A stretch of DNA of 36,020 bases, from contig CAKROK010000018.1 in the NCBI GenBank assembly GCA_934373295.1, positions 1-36,020 of the forward strand, given 5' to 3'. The notes beneath the pieces are model-generated. The model was not told the origin of the DNA. It saw only the letters and a list, made by a program, of their open reading frames with translations, and did not search any database. The first letter of the stretch is position 1. Each line of letters starts with the position of its first letter. Shown here piece after piece: positions 1 through 8,400 of this stretch. This DNA comes from an uncultured Christensenellaceae bacterium (lineage in GTDB: Bacteria > Bacillota > Clostridia > Christensenellales > Christensenellaceae). Both the position numbers and the translations under genes were made by a program.

Positions 1-120
1 CCCGCCCTCCGCCCCCGCCTTCGGCGGGGGGCGGGGGCGAGCGGGCTTAGTTTAAAATCGCCCCGAGGGGGCGATTTTAAACCTGCGCCGCACGTCATCG
101 GCAAGCTCGCTTTAACTTTA
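1..120. repeat. Palindrome array with conserved linker (partial at window edge)
   Basis: Two inverted repeats lie back to back. The first (3-39) is GC-rich and imperfect, with loop TTC. The second is perfect: 15-nt arms GTTTAAAATCGCCCC at 50-64 and 68-82 around loop GAG. Between them is a linker ending GGGCTTAG, and after them a linker beginning CCTGCGCCGCA. The 32 nt at 83-114 recur in inverted orientation at 21347-21378 with one mismatch, again next to a perfect palindrome of unrelated sequence. This is therefore a copy of the same repeat family as 21269-21488. No coding potential is seen. The left edge may be cut by the window. Confidence 0.7.
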
Positions 121-165
121 TAGATTGTTTGTTTGATTTCTAAAAATTGGATTCGACAATCGCGC

Positions 166-345
166 TCCCGAAAAGGTGGTAGCGATAGTGAGCTGTCGCG
201 AGGGCGTTTACAACCGAGCAGGCGAACTGAGCGAGCCTTTTTGGGATGTAAGGAGCAGCAGCGTTATTAGTCGTTGCAGTCGCGTTTGCGCGGCTGCATG
301 ACAATATCGCTTGCTGCGACGCCGGAGGGCAAGTCCTGCATATTC
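166..345 (+). repeat. Intergenic repeat, copy A of the structured element
   Basis: This stretch matches, in inverted orientation, the repeat upstream of nrdD (18970-19095). Shared blocks are CTCCCGAAAAGGTGGTAGCG (168-187), GAGCGAGCCTTTTTGGGAT (228-246) and the fold at 241-331. Relative to the nrdD copy it carries about 40 extra bases between the first two blocks (about 188-227). Clear terminal inverted repeats are not visible here, so the ends are approximate. It lies downstream of the CotH-kinase gene, beyond that gene's terminator. Confidence 0.6.
241..331 (+). other. Covarying stem-loop within repeat copy A (RNA-like fold)
   Basis: An outer helix pairs 255-263 with 308-317 (one bulged T at 311). 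An inner helix pairs 70 to 84 of the second hundred (270-284) with 289-302, with one bulge at 274 and loop TTTG (285-288). The internal loops keep TTATTA and AAT sequences. The copy at 18975-19061 has the same fold with G-C pairs replaced by A-T at 279/294, 284/289 and 261/310, and G-T replaced by A-T at 273/299. Paired changes between copies support selection or maintenance of structure. No known riboswitch or RNA family was recognised. Confidence 0.5.
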
Positions 346-377
346 TTAAACTTTTCTTTTTACAATACTTCTTATCT

Positions 378-411
378 AAAAACTCCCTCTCTGATATGGA
401 GAGGGAGTTTT
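378..411 (-). terminator. Intrinsic terminator of the CotH-kinase gene
   Basis: Perfect 13-bp stem (379-391 with 399-411, arm AAAACTCCCTCTC) with a 7-nt loop. It is followed on the minus strand by further T residues, and lies 16 bp after the stop codon of the gene at 427-5100. The A/T ends make it usable from either side. Confidence 0.9.
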
Positions 412-426
412 CATCTGGCTGTTTAA

Positions 427-3400
427 TTATTTTTTCGTAGTAACCGCCTTCGCCTTAGACCATGCGGAGTAAACATTATAGTTCTTTCCGCTTATCTTGG
501 TGGTCTTGTAGCTTCTGACGCGAACGTAGTACTTTGTCTTCGCCTTGAGCTTGGTTACCGTCTTAGAGGTGGTCGTGTACTTGCTTATCGTTGCAGTCTT
601 GGTCGTCTTGGCCGTGAATTTCGAAGATGTCGAGTACTGTACCTGATAACCAGTTACGTAGCTCTGCTTAGCCCATGTCGCCTTGAAGCCCTTGGAGAGC
701 GCCGTCAGCTTAGATACACTCATCTGCTTTCCGCGAATCGCAAAGGTCAATGTCTTTGAGCCGGTGTAGCTGCCCTTCATCGTGACCTTTACGGTGTACG
801 TGCCGGGGAGCTTTCTGCCGGAGGCATAGGTTACGGTGTAGTTGGAAGAAGCGATCTTCTTACCCTTAGCGTCAGTCACCGTGACTGCCGGCTTCTTGAC
901 CTTGCCGTCGTAGGTGTAAAGCGTCGCCGCCAGCTTGACCTTTAACGTGCTGATGGATATGCGCGGGAGGACGGTCGCGGCCTTGTATGCGACTATTGCG
1001 TAATCGACAGTGCTTCTCGCTGCGACAATTACAGTGCCTTCCTTGGTCGCCGTGAGCAGTCCGTTTTCGTCTATCGCCGCCTCGCCCGTGAAGTTGACGA
1101 CGCTCCATGTGACGCTGTTTTCCGCGTCGATGGGGGTCGTGGTGACGATGTACTGCGCCGTGCTGCCCGCGATAACGGAGTATTCGCCCTCTATCGCGAT
1201 GGCGCTCAACGGCTCGTCGACCTCTATCTCAACGCTCGCCTTGACCGCGGGGTCGAGTACGCTCGTGGCGGTTATTGTCGCCTTGCCTGCGCCGACCGCG
1301 GTGACCTGGCCGGACTTGCTTACGTTTAATACGTCGGTGTTGCCGGACGTCCAGATGACGGACTTATCGGACGCATCCTCGGGCAGGACGATCGCGGTGA
1401 GGTCGAGCTGTTCGCCTATCTTCATGGAGCTCTTTGCGCCCTTTATCTCGACGGATGCGACGAGCTTTTTGACCGTTACGTTAAACTTCGCGGTGAGGCC
1501 GCCGTCCATCGTCTTTACGGTTATGACGGCGCTGCCTTCCTTTAAGCCGGTCACGACGCCGTCCTTATCGACTGCTGCGACTTCCTCATCGGAAGAAGTG
1601 TAGGTCACGTCCTTCATCGTCGCATCGGCGGGGGTGATGATGGGCTTAATGGTCACGCTTGCGCCCACGCCTATCTGGGCGGAATCCTTTTCCAGCGCAA
1701 TGCCGGTCACGGAGGAGCCGAAGTCCTTGTTCATGAGGGGAACACGCACGTTGAAGAAGTTCTTGACGTAATCGATGTTCGCCTCGATGGTCTTACCCGT
1801 GTCCACGCCTCTTGAATCCTGCGAGAGGATGTCCCAAAGCGTGAAATTCATCCTTGCGGACGCTGCCAGCTCTGCGGCATAGCCTGTTATGCTCTTCAAC
1901 CTTCCGTCGGCGGATGTCACGTTTTCGTCCTCGCTCATCACCACGGCAAGGTTGGGCAGGAATTCGTTGTTCCATACCTTTATGACGCTGTTATATACCT
2001 CGGGCTGTGAATATGCCTGTGCGAGGTAGCTCGGGAGCGCCTGATTCTGCCAGATCTTGCCGTTTCTCACGTACCATACCGTCGGGTCGGTCGTGTTGTA
2101 GCCGTATCTGTTGTCGTTGAAGTTGCCTATAGCTGCGTCAAAGTCCCATGTCGGGTCGCAGTACATCATGCTGTCTGCGGAGAGGTCGCTGTCCTTGCAG
2201 AAGAAGAAGCTCGTGACCGCCGCGTCGATGTTTAACGCAAGCTCCTGGAGCAGATAGTGCCTTGCGAGGGAATCCACGTCGCAATATTCGCTATAATGCT
2301 TTCCTAAGTCGTTATAGCCCGTTTCGCTGTAAAGCGCGTCTTCAAAGTGCTGGAAGTAGTCCGCAATATAGTTGACCTGCGCCTTTGTGGCGTATTCCGG
2401 CTCCTTTACGACGACGCACTGACCTCTGTTCGTGACGAAGCCGGAGATCTCCTCGGCGTATCTGTCCTGGAAGTCGAATTCAAGGATGAATCCGCCCGTG
2501 ATATCCTCGGGGTCGTTCGGTATATCGACGTACTTTCTCGCGCCGGGATTGGTGCTGCGGTCGCCTGCGAGAGGGCACTTCTCGATGTCTATATCGGGAT
2601 TGGCCTCCTCCGTGCGGTCCTGCATATTTTCGATATTGACCTTTGTCTCCTCAATATCCACCTTTTCGGTGAGCAGGTAGTTTCCGTTGTATTCGCCGTT
2701 GAAGTATACGTCCACCGTCTTGCAGTCATGTGAGCGAATGCCCACCTCTGCCGCGAGGTCGTACATTATGGAGTTTCTTATGAGAGACTGATCGTAGTAG
2801 TTTGCGAGAATGCTCCACTTCTTGCTCTTACCGAGACCAAAGAGGTTGGTCTTTTTGGCGAGCTTAAGGTTATATGGCTTTTTCTCACATGTCCATGTGC
2901 TGTTGCCTCTGCCCTTTATCTGGTCAAGAGTGTTGTCATATTCGACCTTACCGTCCGCGTCCACTATTACGGTATATCCGCTTTCCTTGTTGCCCTTCTT
3001 GGCGTTGATATAATCCATATTGCCCGATTTGGTGTTTATGAACACTGCGGGTATGTTTTCAGACTGCATCGCGATTACGGTATATGTGTTGGAGCAGGCC
3101 GTCAGGGTGTGCTCCTTGCCGTCTGCGAGCGCCGCGGTGGGTTCGCCGTTAACTATCTCGTTTCCGTCGAGCAGTGCGGTGGACGTTCCGTTGACATACA
3201 GCTTTAACGCGCTTATATCCGCACAGGCGGGCACGAACAGATAGTATTTCTCGCCAATCTTCTGCCACTTTATGAGGTCCGTCTGGCCGGATACCGTGGA
3301 GGCGTCGATGAACAATCCGCCGAAGAAGTCGGAATTGGTCGCGGCTAACTGCGCACCTGCGCCCGCCATGCATATCTGTGCGCTTATCGCGCTGTCCTTG

Positions 3401-5100
3401 TAATAGAATTTATCGAAATATACGTTTGAAATATCGCTCTTGTCGAAATATACGCTGCCGTCGAATTTGACGTAGAGCAGGTATTCACCCGCGGGCATTG
3501 CGCCGAAGTCCGCCGCTGCGAGGCCGCCTATGAACGGGGCCGTGCCGGAGGCGAGCATGTTCTTTTTGGATAACGCGGGGCTGCCCTTCCAGGTGTAAAG
3601 CGCGTATTCGAGGTCGCCCTTTGCCTTTGCGGCGGTGATGAGCGCGCTCTCGAAGTCGTCCGATGCGTTAAAGTGATAGTATATGCCGTTTGAAGCGTCC
3701 GTCTTATCCGCGGCGGAGGTATCCACCTCACCCTTTGCGAACAGCCTGTTCACGGAGTCGGCGCTATTGATCTCCTTTAAAACGAGGTCGTCAAACGCGA
3801 CGATGTCCGTCACCGTGTCCGCGTCCTTTGAGACATGCGCCGCTAAGTTGACGGAGGTGTGGCTGCCGCTGTTGAAGCTGATGGAGAAATGCTCCCAGTT
3901 GGTCTTGCCGGCAGAGGTGTTCCATGCCGTGGCGTTATATCTTCCTGCATAAGCCGCCGCTATGGTCTGGTCTCCGTCTGTAACTATAACGCTGCCCGTG
4001 GCGGTCTTTGCGCCCTGAGCCGCATTGCCCGAAAGTATGCCCTTGTTCGCCCTAAGCATATAGCCGGAAAGAACGTAGCTCGTGTTCGCCTTTAAGGTGA
4101 TTGCGTCATTAGCCGTCGCGGTCATCTCGCCCGAAGCGTCCGAGACGAGCGCGCTGTTCGCGGAGTAATATATAGAGGTAGAAACATTTCCGCCCGTGAC
4201 CGTCCAGCCGTTTTTATCAAAGGAGGGGTCCGCGATGAGGTTATCACCCGCGCTCACCTTTTTAAAGCTGATGTTGTCTATGTATGAGTTGGATGCGTCT
4301 ATCGTTCCGTTGGAGGGATCGTCGTAGTTTAGCTCGACGACTATTCTCAGCTCGACCGAGGTGCGCTCGCCCGAGAACCATATGCCCGCGGCGTGTTCCC
4401 AAACGCCCGCGCTCTTTGCGCGGAGCTGAAGCTCGCCGTCGATATCGCACATATCGACATAAAGCCAGTGGCCGTCCCGCTCTCTCATCATATCTGCAGA
4501 GTAGAGATACCACGTGTTTTTCTCGATGGGAACGGTTATTTGCTTGGTGTACATGTTGGTCGGGCCGATGTTCAGCGCCTTTTTGCCGGAGGCTGCAGTG
4601 CCCTCTACGCCATCGCCAAAGCCGCCCATGCCCTCGAAATCGCCGTTGGGGACGAGCTCGGTCGCGTCCATCGCCTTGTTCAAAGTGATGTCCTTTATGC
4701 AAAGCTCGTTCGTCACGGTGAGAGCGAGCTTTATTACGCCGTCCGCATCCACCGTGAACTGCGTGGAGAGCTGCGTGTAATCTGCGGAAGGGGTAAGCAC
4801 GAGAGCTGCGCCGTTATCGGTGGTTATGCTGCCCGAGCCTTCGCCCTTCACGAGCGCGCTCAATGTAAAGACGTCGCCCGCCCTGCCGACAGTGCGCCCG
4901 AGCGCCATGGAGGTCTCCGCGCCTGCGTGTAAAATGATATCGTGATCCTGATTATCGAGCGTAAAGCCCTCGCCCAGCGCGAAGTCGTCGCCGTATATCG
5001 GCGCGGCCTCTGCGCTGACGGAAAGGGGCAATATGCCCAAAGTCATCATGATGGCCAGAACTATTGAAAGTATCCTGACCTTAGTGCTTGTGCTTTTCAT
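427..5100 (-). CDS. Secreted CotH-kinase family protein with Ig-like repeats
   Basis: A 1557-residue secreted protein with an N-terminal signal peptide (about 1-30, ending near VSAEA). Residues about 35-450 look like consecutive beta-sandwich, carbohydrate-binding-like modules. The CotH domain spans about 690-1120 and shows RGNSTW near 730, where KKPYNLKL follows, and the DPTWDFDAAIGNF motif near 981. CotH-family proteins are atypical protein kinases; the best studied phosphorylates spore coat proteins, but many clostridial members are large surface proteins of unknown target. Three BIG2-type Ig repeats follow (about 1131-1380), each with the SSDEEVAAVDKDGVVTG-like pattern, then a module starting ISTLKVKLAATLYTYDG (1382-1463) and a fibronectin-III-like lysine-rich end (1464-1557). 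There is no LPXTG motif. The start at 5100 has GAAAGGA 6 bp upstream. It is divergent from the Ig protein at 5500, with which it shares the C-terminal 175 residues. Confidence 0.9.
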   Translation of the reverse strand: MKSTSTKVRILSIVLAIMMTLGILPLSVSAEAAPIYGDDFALGEGFTLDNQDHDIILHAGAETSMALGRTVGRAGDVFTLSALVKGEGSGSITTDNGAALVLTPSADYTQLSTQFTVDADGVIKLALTVTNELCIKDITLNKAMDATELVPNGDFEGMGGFGDGVEGTAASGKKALNIGPTNMYTKQITVPIEKNTWYLYSADMMRERDGHWLYVDMCDIDGELQLRAKSAGVWEHAAGIWFSGERTSVELRIVVELNYDDPSNGTIDASNSYIDNISFKKVSAGDNLIADPSFDKNGWTVTGGNVSTSIYYSANSALVSDASGEMTATANDAITLKANTSYVLSGYMLRANKGILSGNAAQGAKTATGSVIVTDGDQTIAAAYAGRYNATAWNTSAGKTNWEHFSISFNSGSHTSVNLAAHVSKDADTVTDIVAFDDLVLKEINSADSVNRLFAKGEVDTSAADKTDASNGIYYHFNASDDFESALITAAKAKGDLEYALYTWKGSPALSKKNMLASGTAPFIGGLAAADFGAMPAGEYLLYVKFDGSVYFDKSDISNVYFDKFYYKDSAISAQICMAGAGAQLAATNSDFFGGLFIDASTVSGQTDLIKWQKIGEKYYLFVPACADISALKLYVNGTSTALLDGNEIVNGEPTAALADGKEHTLTACSNTYTVIAMQSENIPAVFINTKSGNMDYINAKKGNKESGYTVIVDADGKVEYDNTLDQIKGRGNSTWTCEKKPYNLKLAKKTNLFGLGKSKKWSILANYYDQSLIRNSIMYDLAAEVGIRSHDCKTVDVYFNGEYNGNYLLTEKVDIEETKVNIENMQDRTEEANPDIDIEKCPLAGDRSTNPGARKYVDIPNDPEDITGGFILEFDFQDRYAEEISGFVTNRGQCVVVKEPEYATKAQVNYIADYFQHFEDALYSETGYNDLGKHYSEYCDVDSLARHYLLQELALNIDAAVTSFFFCKDSDLSADSMMYCDPTWDFDAAIGNFNDNRYGYNTTDPTVWYVRNGKIWQNQALPSYLAQAYSQPEVYNSVIKVWNNEFLPNLAVVMSEDENVTSADGRLKSITGYAAELAASARMNFTLWDILSQDSRGVDTGKTIEANIDYVKNFFNVRVPLMNKDFGSSVTGIALEKDSAQIGVGASVTIKPIITPADATMKDVTYTSSDEEVAAVDKDGVVTGLKEGSAVITVKTMDGGLTAKFNVTVKKLVASVEIKGAKSSMKIGEQLDLTAIVLPEDASDKSVIWTSGNTDVLNVSKSGQVTAVGAGKATITATSVLDPAVKASVEIEVDEPLSAIAIEGEYSVIAGSTAQYIVTTTPIDAENSVTWSVVNFTGEAAIDENGLLTATKEGTVIVAARSTVDYAIVAYKAATVLPRISISTLKVKLAATLYTYDGKVKKPAVTVTDAKGKKIASSNYTVTYASGRKLPGTYTVKVTMKGSYTGSKTLTFAIRGKQMSVSKLTALSKGFKATWAKQSYVTGYQVQYSTSSKFTAKTTKTATISKYTTTSKTVTKLKAKTKYYVRVRSYKTTKISGKNYNVYSAWSKAKAVTTKK

Positions 5101-5193
5101 CTTTCGTCCTTTCGCTTATAAGTGTTTTTTGTATTCGATCATATGCATAAAAGCATTTATCTACATATACTATAATAATGCACATATATAATG

Positions 5194-5222
5194 AATATAT
5201 CATGAGAAAGGAGTACAGTCAA
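5194..5222 (-). promoter_or_regulatory. Promoter of the CotH-kinase gene
   Basis: On the minus strand, TTGACT (5217-5222) and TATATT (5194-5199) are separated by exactly 17 bp. This places the transcript start about 90 bp upstream of the ATG at 5100. It is a near-consensus sigma-A promoter. Confidence 0.75.
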
Positions 5223-5383
5223 CAACTTATGTCGCAAATATAAACATTAACCGCGCATTCGATGAAAAAAGAAGAGACAAAGAGGGCAAAATGTTGCGCA
5301 TAATATTTAAAACGGTTACAATGCTAATTTTTTCACAATGCGGGAAATGAGAAAAAAGAATTATAAAAAAAGCAATTTTTCAG

Positions 5384-5464
5384 TTGAAAAAATCTTTATA
5401 CCATGTTAACATATAATAAGACAATAGGTATGTATTGTTTTTGACCATTTTTTAACATGGTCAA
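5384..5464 (+). promoter_or_regulatory. AT-rich control region with nested inverted repeats before the Ig protein
   Basis: The 399-bp gap 5101-5499 has no gene. On the plus strand a weak promoter is possible: TTGAAA (5384-5389), 17 bp, TAACAT (5407-5412), overlapping a TATAAT at 5412-5417. Two nested perfect inverted repeats lie just downstream. ACCATGTTAA (5400-5409) pairs with TTAACATGGT (5452-5461), and TTGACCAT (5441-5448) pairs with ATGGTCAA (5457-5464). They could be operator sites or a leader hairpin; the sequence alone does not decide. The RBS AAAGGA lies 10 bp before the ATG at 5500. Confidence 0.45.
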
Positions 5465-5499
5465 ATGTTGAAACAAAATAAAGAAAGGAACAAAGAAAA

Positions 5500-8400
5500 A
5501 TGAAAAACAAGTTGTTTTCTCGTATTTCCGCAGTGCTTCTCGCAGCAATGCTCTGCCTGACTGTATTTGGCGGATTTACGACAGCGCTTGCGGCGGATGA
5601 CGGCGAGGTAGTTAACCTTGTAGTGGATGGCTCTTTTGAAGACGGCACTTGGGGCGCGGATGCTTGCGAGAGGGAGACCACCATCGTCCAGGACGGCGAA
5701 GCTTCCTTGAAGCATCCCGCAGGCAATCCCGCAATTAAAATCGCTGCTCAGCAGATAGCGGTAGAGCCTAATACGGAGTACACCCTTACAGGATGGATCT
5801 ACAGAGAGAACGGAGAAGGTTGGGCATACCTTGATTTCAACGACATCCCGGGCGAGCTCGAGCTGGACAGAGGCATGACCACCGCCAGCGAGTGGGTTGA
5901 GGTTTCCGGCGTATGGAACAGCGGCGACAACACGAGCATATGGCTGCGTGCTGTTACCGAGAACTGCACCGGTGCGGTATACTTCGACAATATCTCCCTC
6001 GTTAAGAACTCCGGCGATGAGCCCGGTGGCGAGGACGAGAACCTCTGGCCGGACGGCGACGGCGATTTCGAGGGCGGCGCAACCTCTTATGGTTCGATTG
6101 GTTCGTTCAGCGTTATAACCGACCCTGACAATGCGGACAATCACGTTCTTTACGGCAATGCAGCAGGTCTCACCTTATACAGACTTCCCGCATTCGCAGT
6201 CAAGCCCGCTACGGAGTACATGCTCTCCTGCAAGGCTAAGGTAAACTTCGATTATACGGAGTATAACAAGACGGCTTCCGCAAGAAGACGTGCATGGATC
6301 GACCTCTTTAAGGATGGCTCCAACGACGTTCCCTCCAACACGCTTGCGGAGATATCTCTCGATACCACAAAGGACAACGGCTGGGAGAATTTTGAAGTAA
6401 GATTTACCACCGGCGACACTCAGTACAGCTCCTTTGCGAGAATAGTATCTGAGAACATGCAGGACGGCGACCAGGTTTGGTTCGACGACATCAAGCTCAT
6501 CGAGGTCAAGAGCGACGAGCCTGTTCTTCCCGATGCAGAGTATGCTGATGACAACGATAATACCGTAACCGACCCCTCTGTCGATTGGGTGCAGATAAAT
6601 AATACCCATAAAGATATTGAAAATTCAACAGACAACACTTATAACCCCAACGAGCCTGCGGGCTACTTGAACAATGATACGACGAAGATCAACGGTTCCC
6701 TTGAATTCACCTTCACCGGTACCAAGATTAGAGTATACGCCCCTAAGAGCCTTGACTTAGGTGTTATGAACATCTACCTCGACGATGATCCGGTCGTTGA
6801 AGTTGATACCTATGCAGACTCATGGATCAAGCCCTTAGAAGGCGGCCCCGTTTGGGAGAGTGCAGACTTAGAGCCGGGCGCGCATACCATCAGGCTTGAA
6901 AAGGCTAACAAGAAGATCGGCGGCGCGGACAATCCGTCTTGGGCAAACGCCGTTGACGTATATCTTGACTTCTTTGAAATCAAGCCTTTAACCACCAACA
7001 TCATTGTTGAGGGCGAAAGCACTGTTCAGGCAGGCCTCACGACGCAGCTTTCCGCTACTATCTATCCTGATTACGCGAAGAGCGAGCTCATCTGGAAGTC
7101 CTCAGACGAAACGATCGCTACGGTCGATAACACCGGCCTCGTCAGCGGCGAAGCTCAGGGCGACGTAGTCATCACTGCATATGCCACGGATGGCTCCAGA
7201 GTTATAAGAAGATTCAACCTCCATGTTGACCCCGCAGCGGGCGACATCAAGAAGGTTACGAATATCGACCTTGCGGCTGACAAGACCGAGGTCGAGCTCA
7301 TCACCGGCGAAAAGATCAACATCACCGCGACGGTAACCCCCGCGGATGCGACCAACCCGACATTAGTTTGGGCGTCTCAGAACCCCACAGTGGCGACGGT
7401 AGTTGACGGCGTAGTCACCCCCGTCGGCGTAGGCACGGCAACTATAACCGCGACCGCACAGGACGGCTCCGGCGTTGTCGGCTCCATCGACATCAACGTA
7501 GTAGACAACTCCATCGAAGTCAACAACGGCTGCGACATGGAGAGAGTCTCCGCGGGCTGCAACCAGCACAACGATGAAAGCTACGTGGGCTGGTCCGTAA
7601 ACCAAGAGCCCTACTTAAACAATGATTCCACCAAGGTTCCCTCTAAGGGCGAATGGGTAGAGTTCGAGTTCTGCGGCACCTTCCTTCAGGTCATCTCCAC
7701 GATAAACTCTGACCTTGGAACTGCGGATGTTTATGTGGATGGCGTGCTTCAGGATGAGCAGATGAACTGCCGCAACCCCCAGGGCTACACGAGACAGATC
7801 GTATGGCAGGGCTCCTTTGCACCCGGCTTACACACGGTAAGATTCGTTTGCGACGAAGGCTATTTCGTAATCGACAGCTATAAGTACATCGCTTCCGAGC
7901 CTGTACACGCTACCAACATCACCGTTACCGGCGATAAGAAGGTCGGCGTTGGCTTCAAGACTCAGCTCACTGCTGCGTTAGCTCCCGAGGATGCTACTTA
8001 TAAGACCATCGAGTGGTCCACCTCCAATAAGAACATCGCTACCGTAAACTCCAACGGCGTTGTAACGGGCGTTGCCGCCGGCGAAGTTACCATAACCGCG
8101 ACTGCTAAGCATGACCCGACGGTCAAGGCTGAGCACAAGATGCACGTTGAGCTGCCCATACCGTTCATCAACTATGACCTCGGCAACGGCACGTTCCCGA
8201 CAGACCTTTCCGGCTGGGATCTCCAGGGCGATAAAGCTGTATGGGACGGTGAAGTTTCCAAGGATGCTGACGGCACGGGCTCCATGAAGCTCACGAACAT
8301 CACGGGCTATTGCGCTCCTTACTTCCGCTTCAAGGATGGTCACGACATCGACCTCGAAGTAGGCGAGAGATACAGAGTTTCCTTCTGGTATAAGGCTGAC

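Noticed and set aside
4262..4702. Plus- and minus-strand ORFs of 130-180 residues inside the CotH-kinase gene
   Set aside because: They are alternative frames of a well-supported 1557-residue gene, with arginine-rich translations typical of shadows and no RBS.
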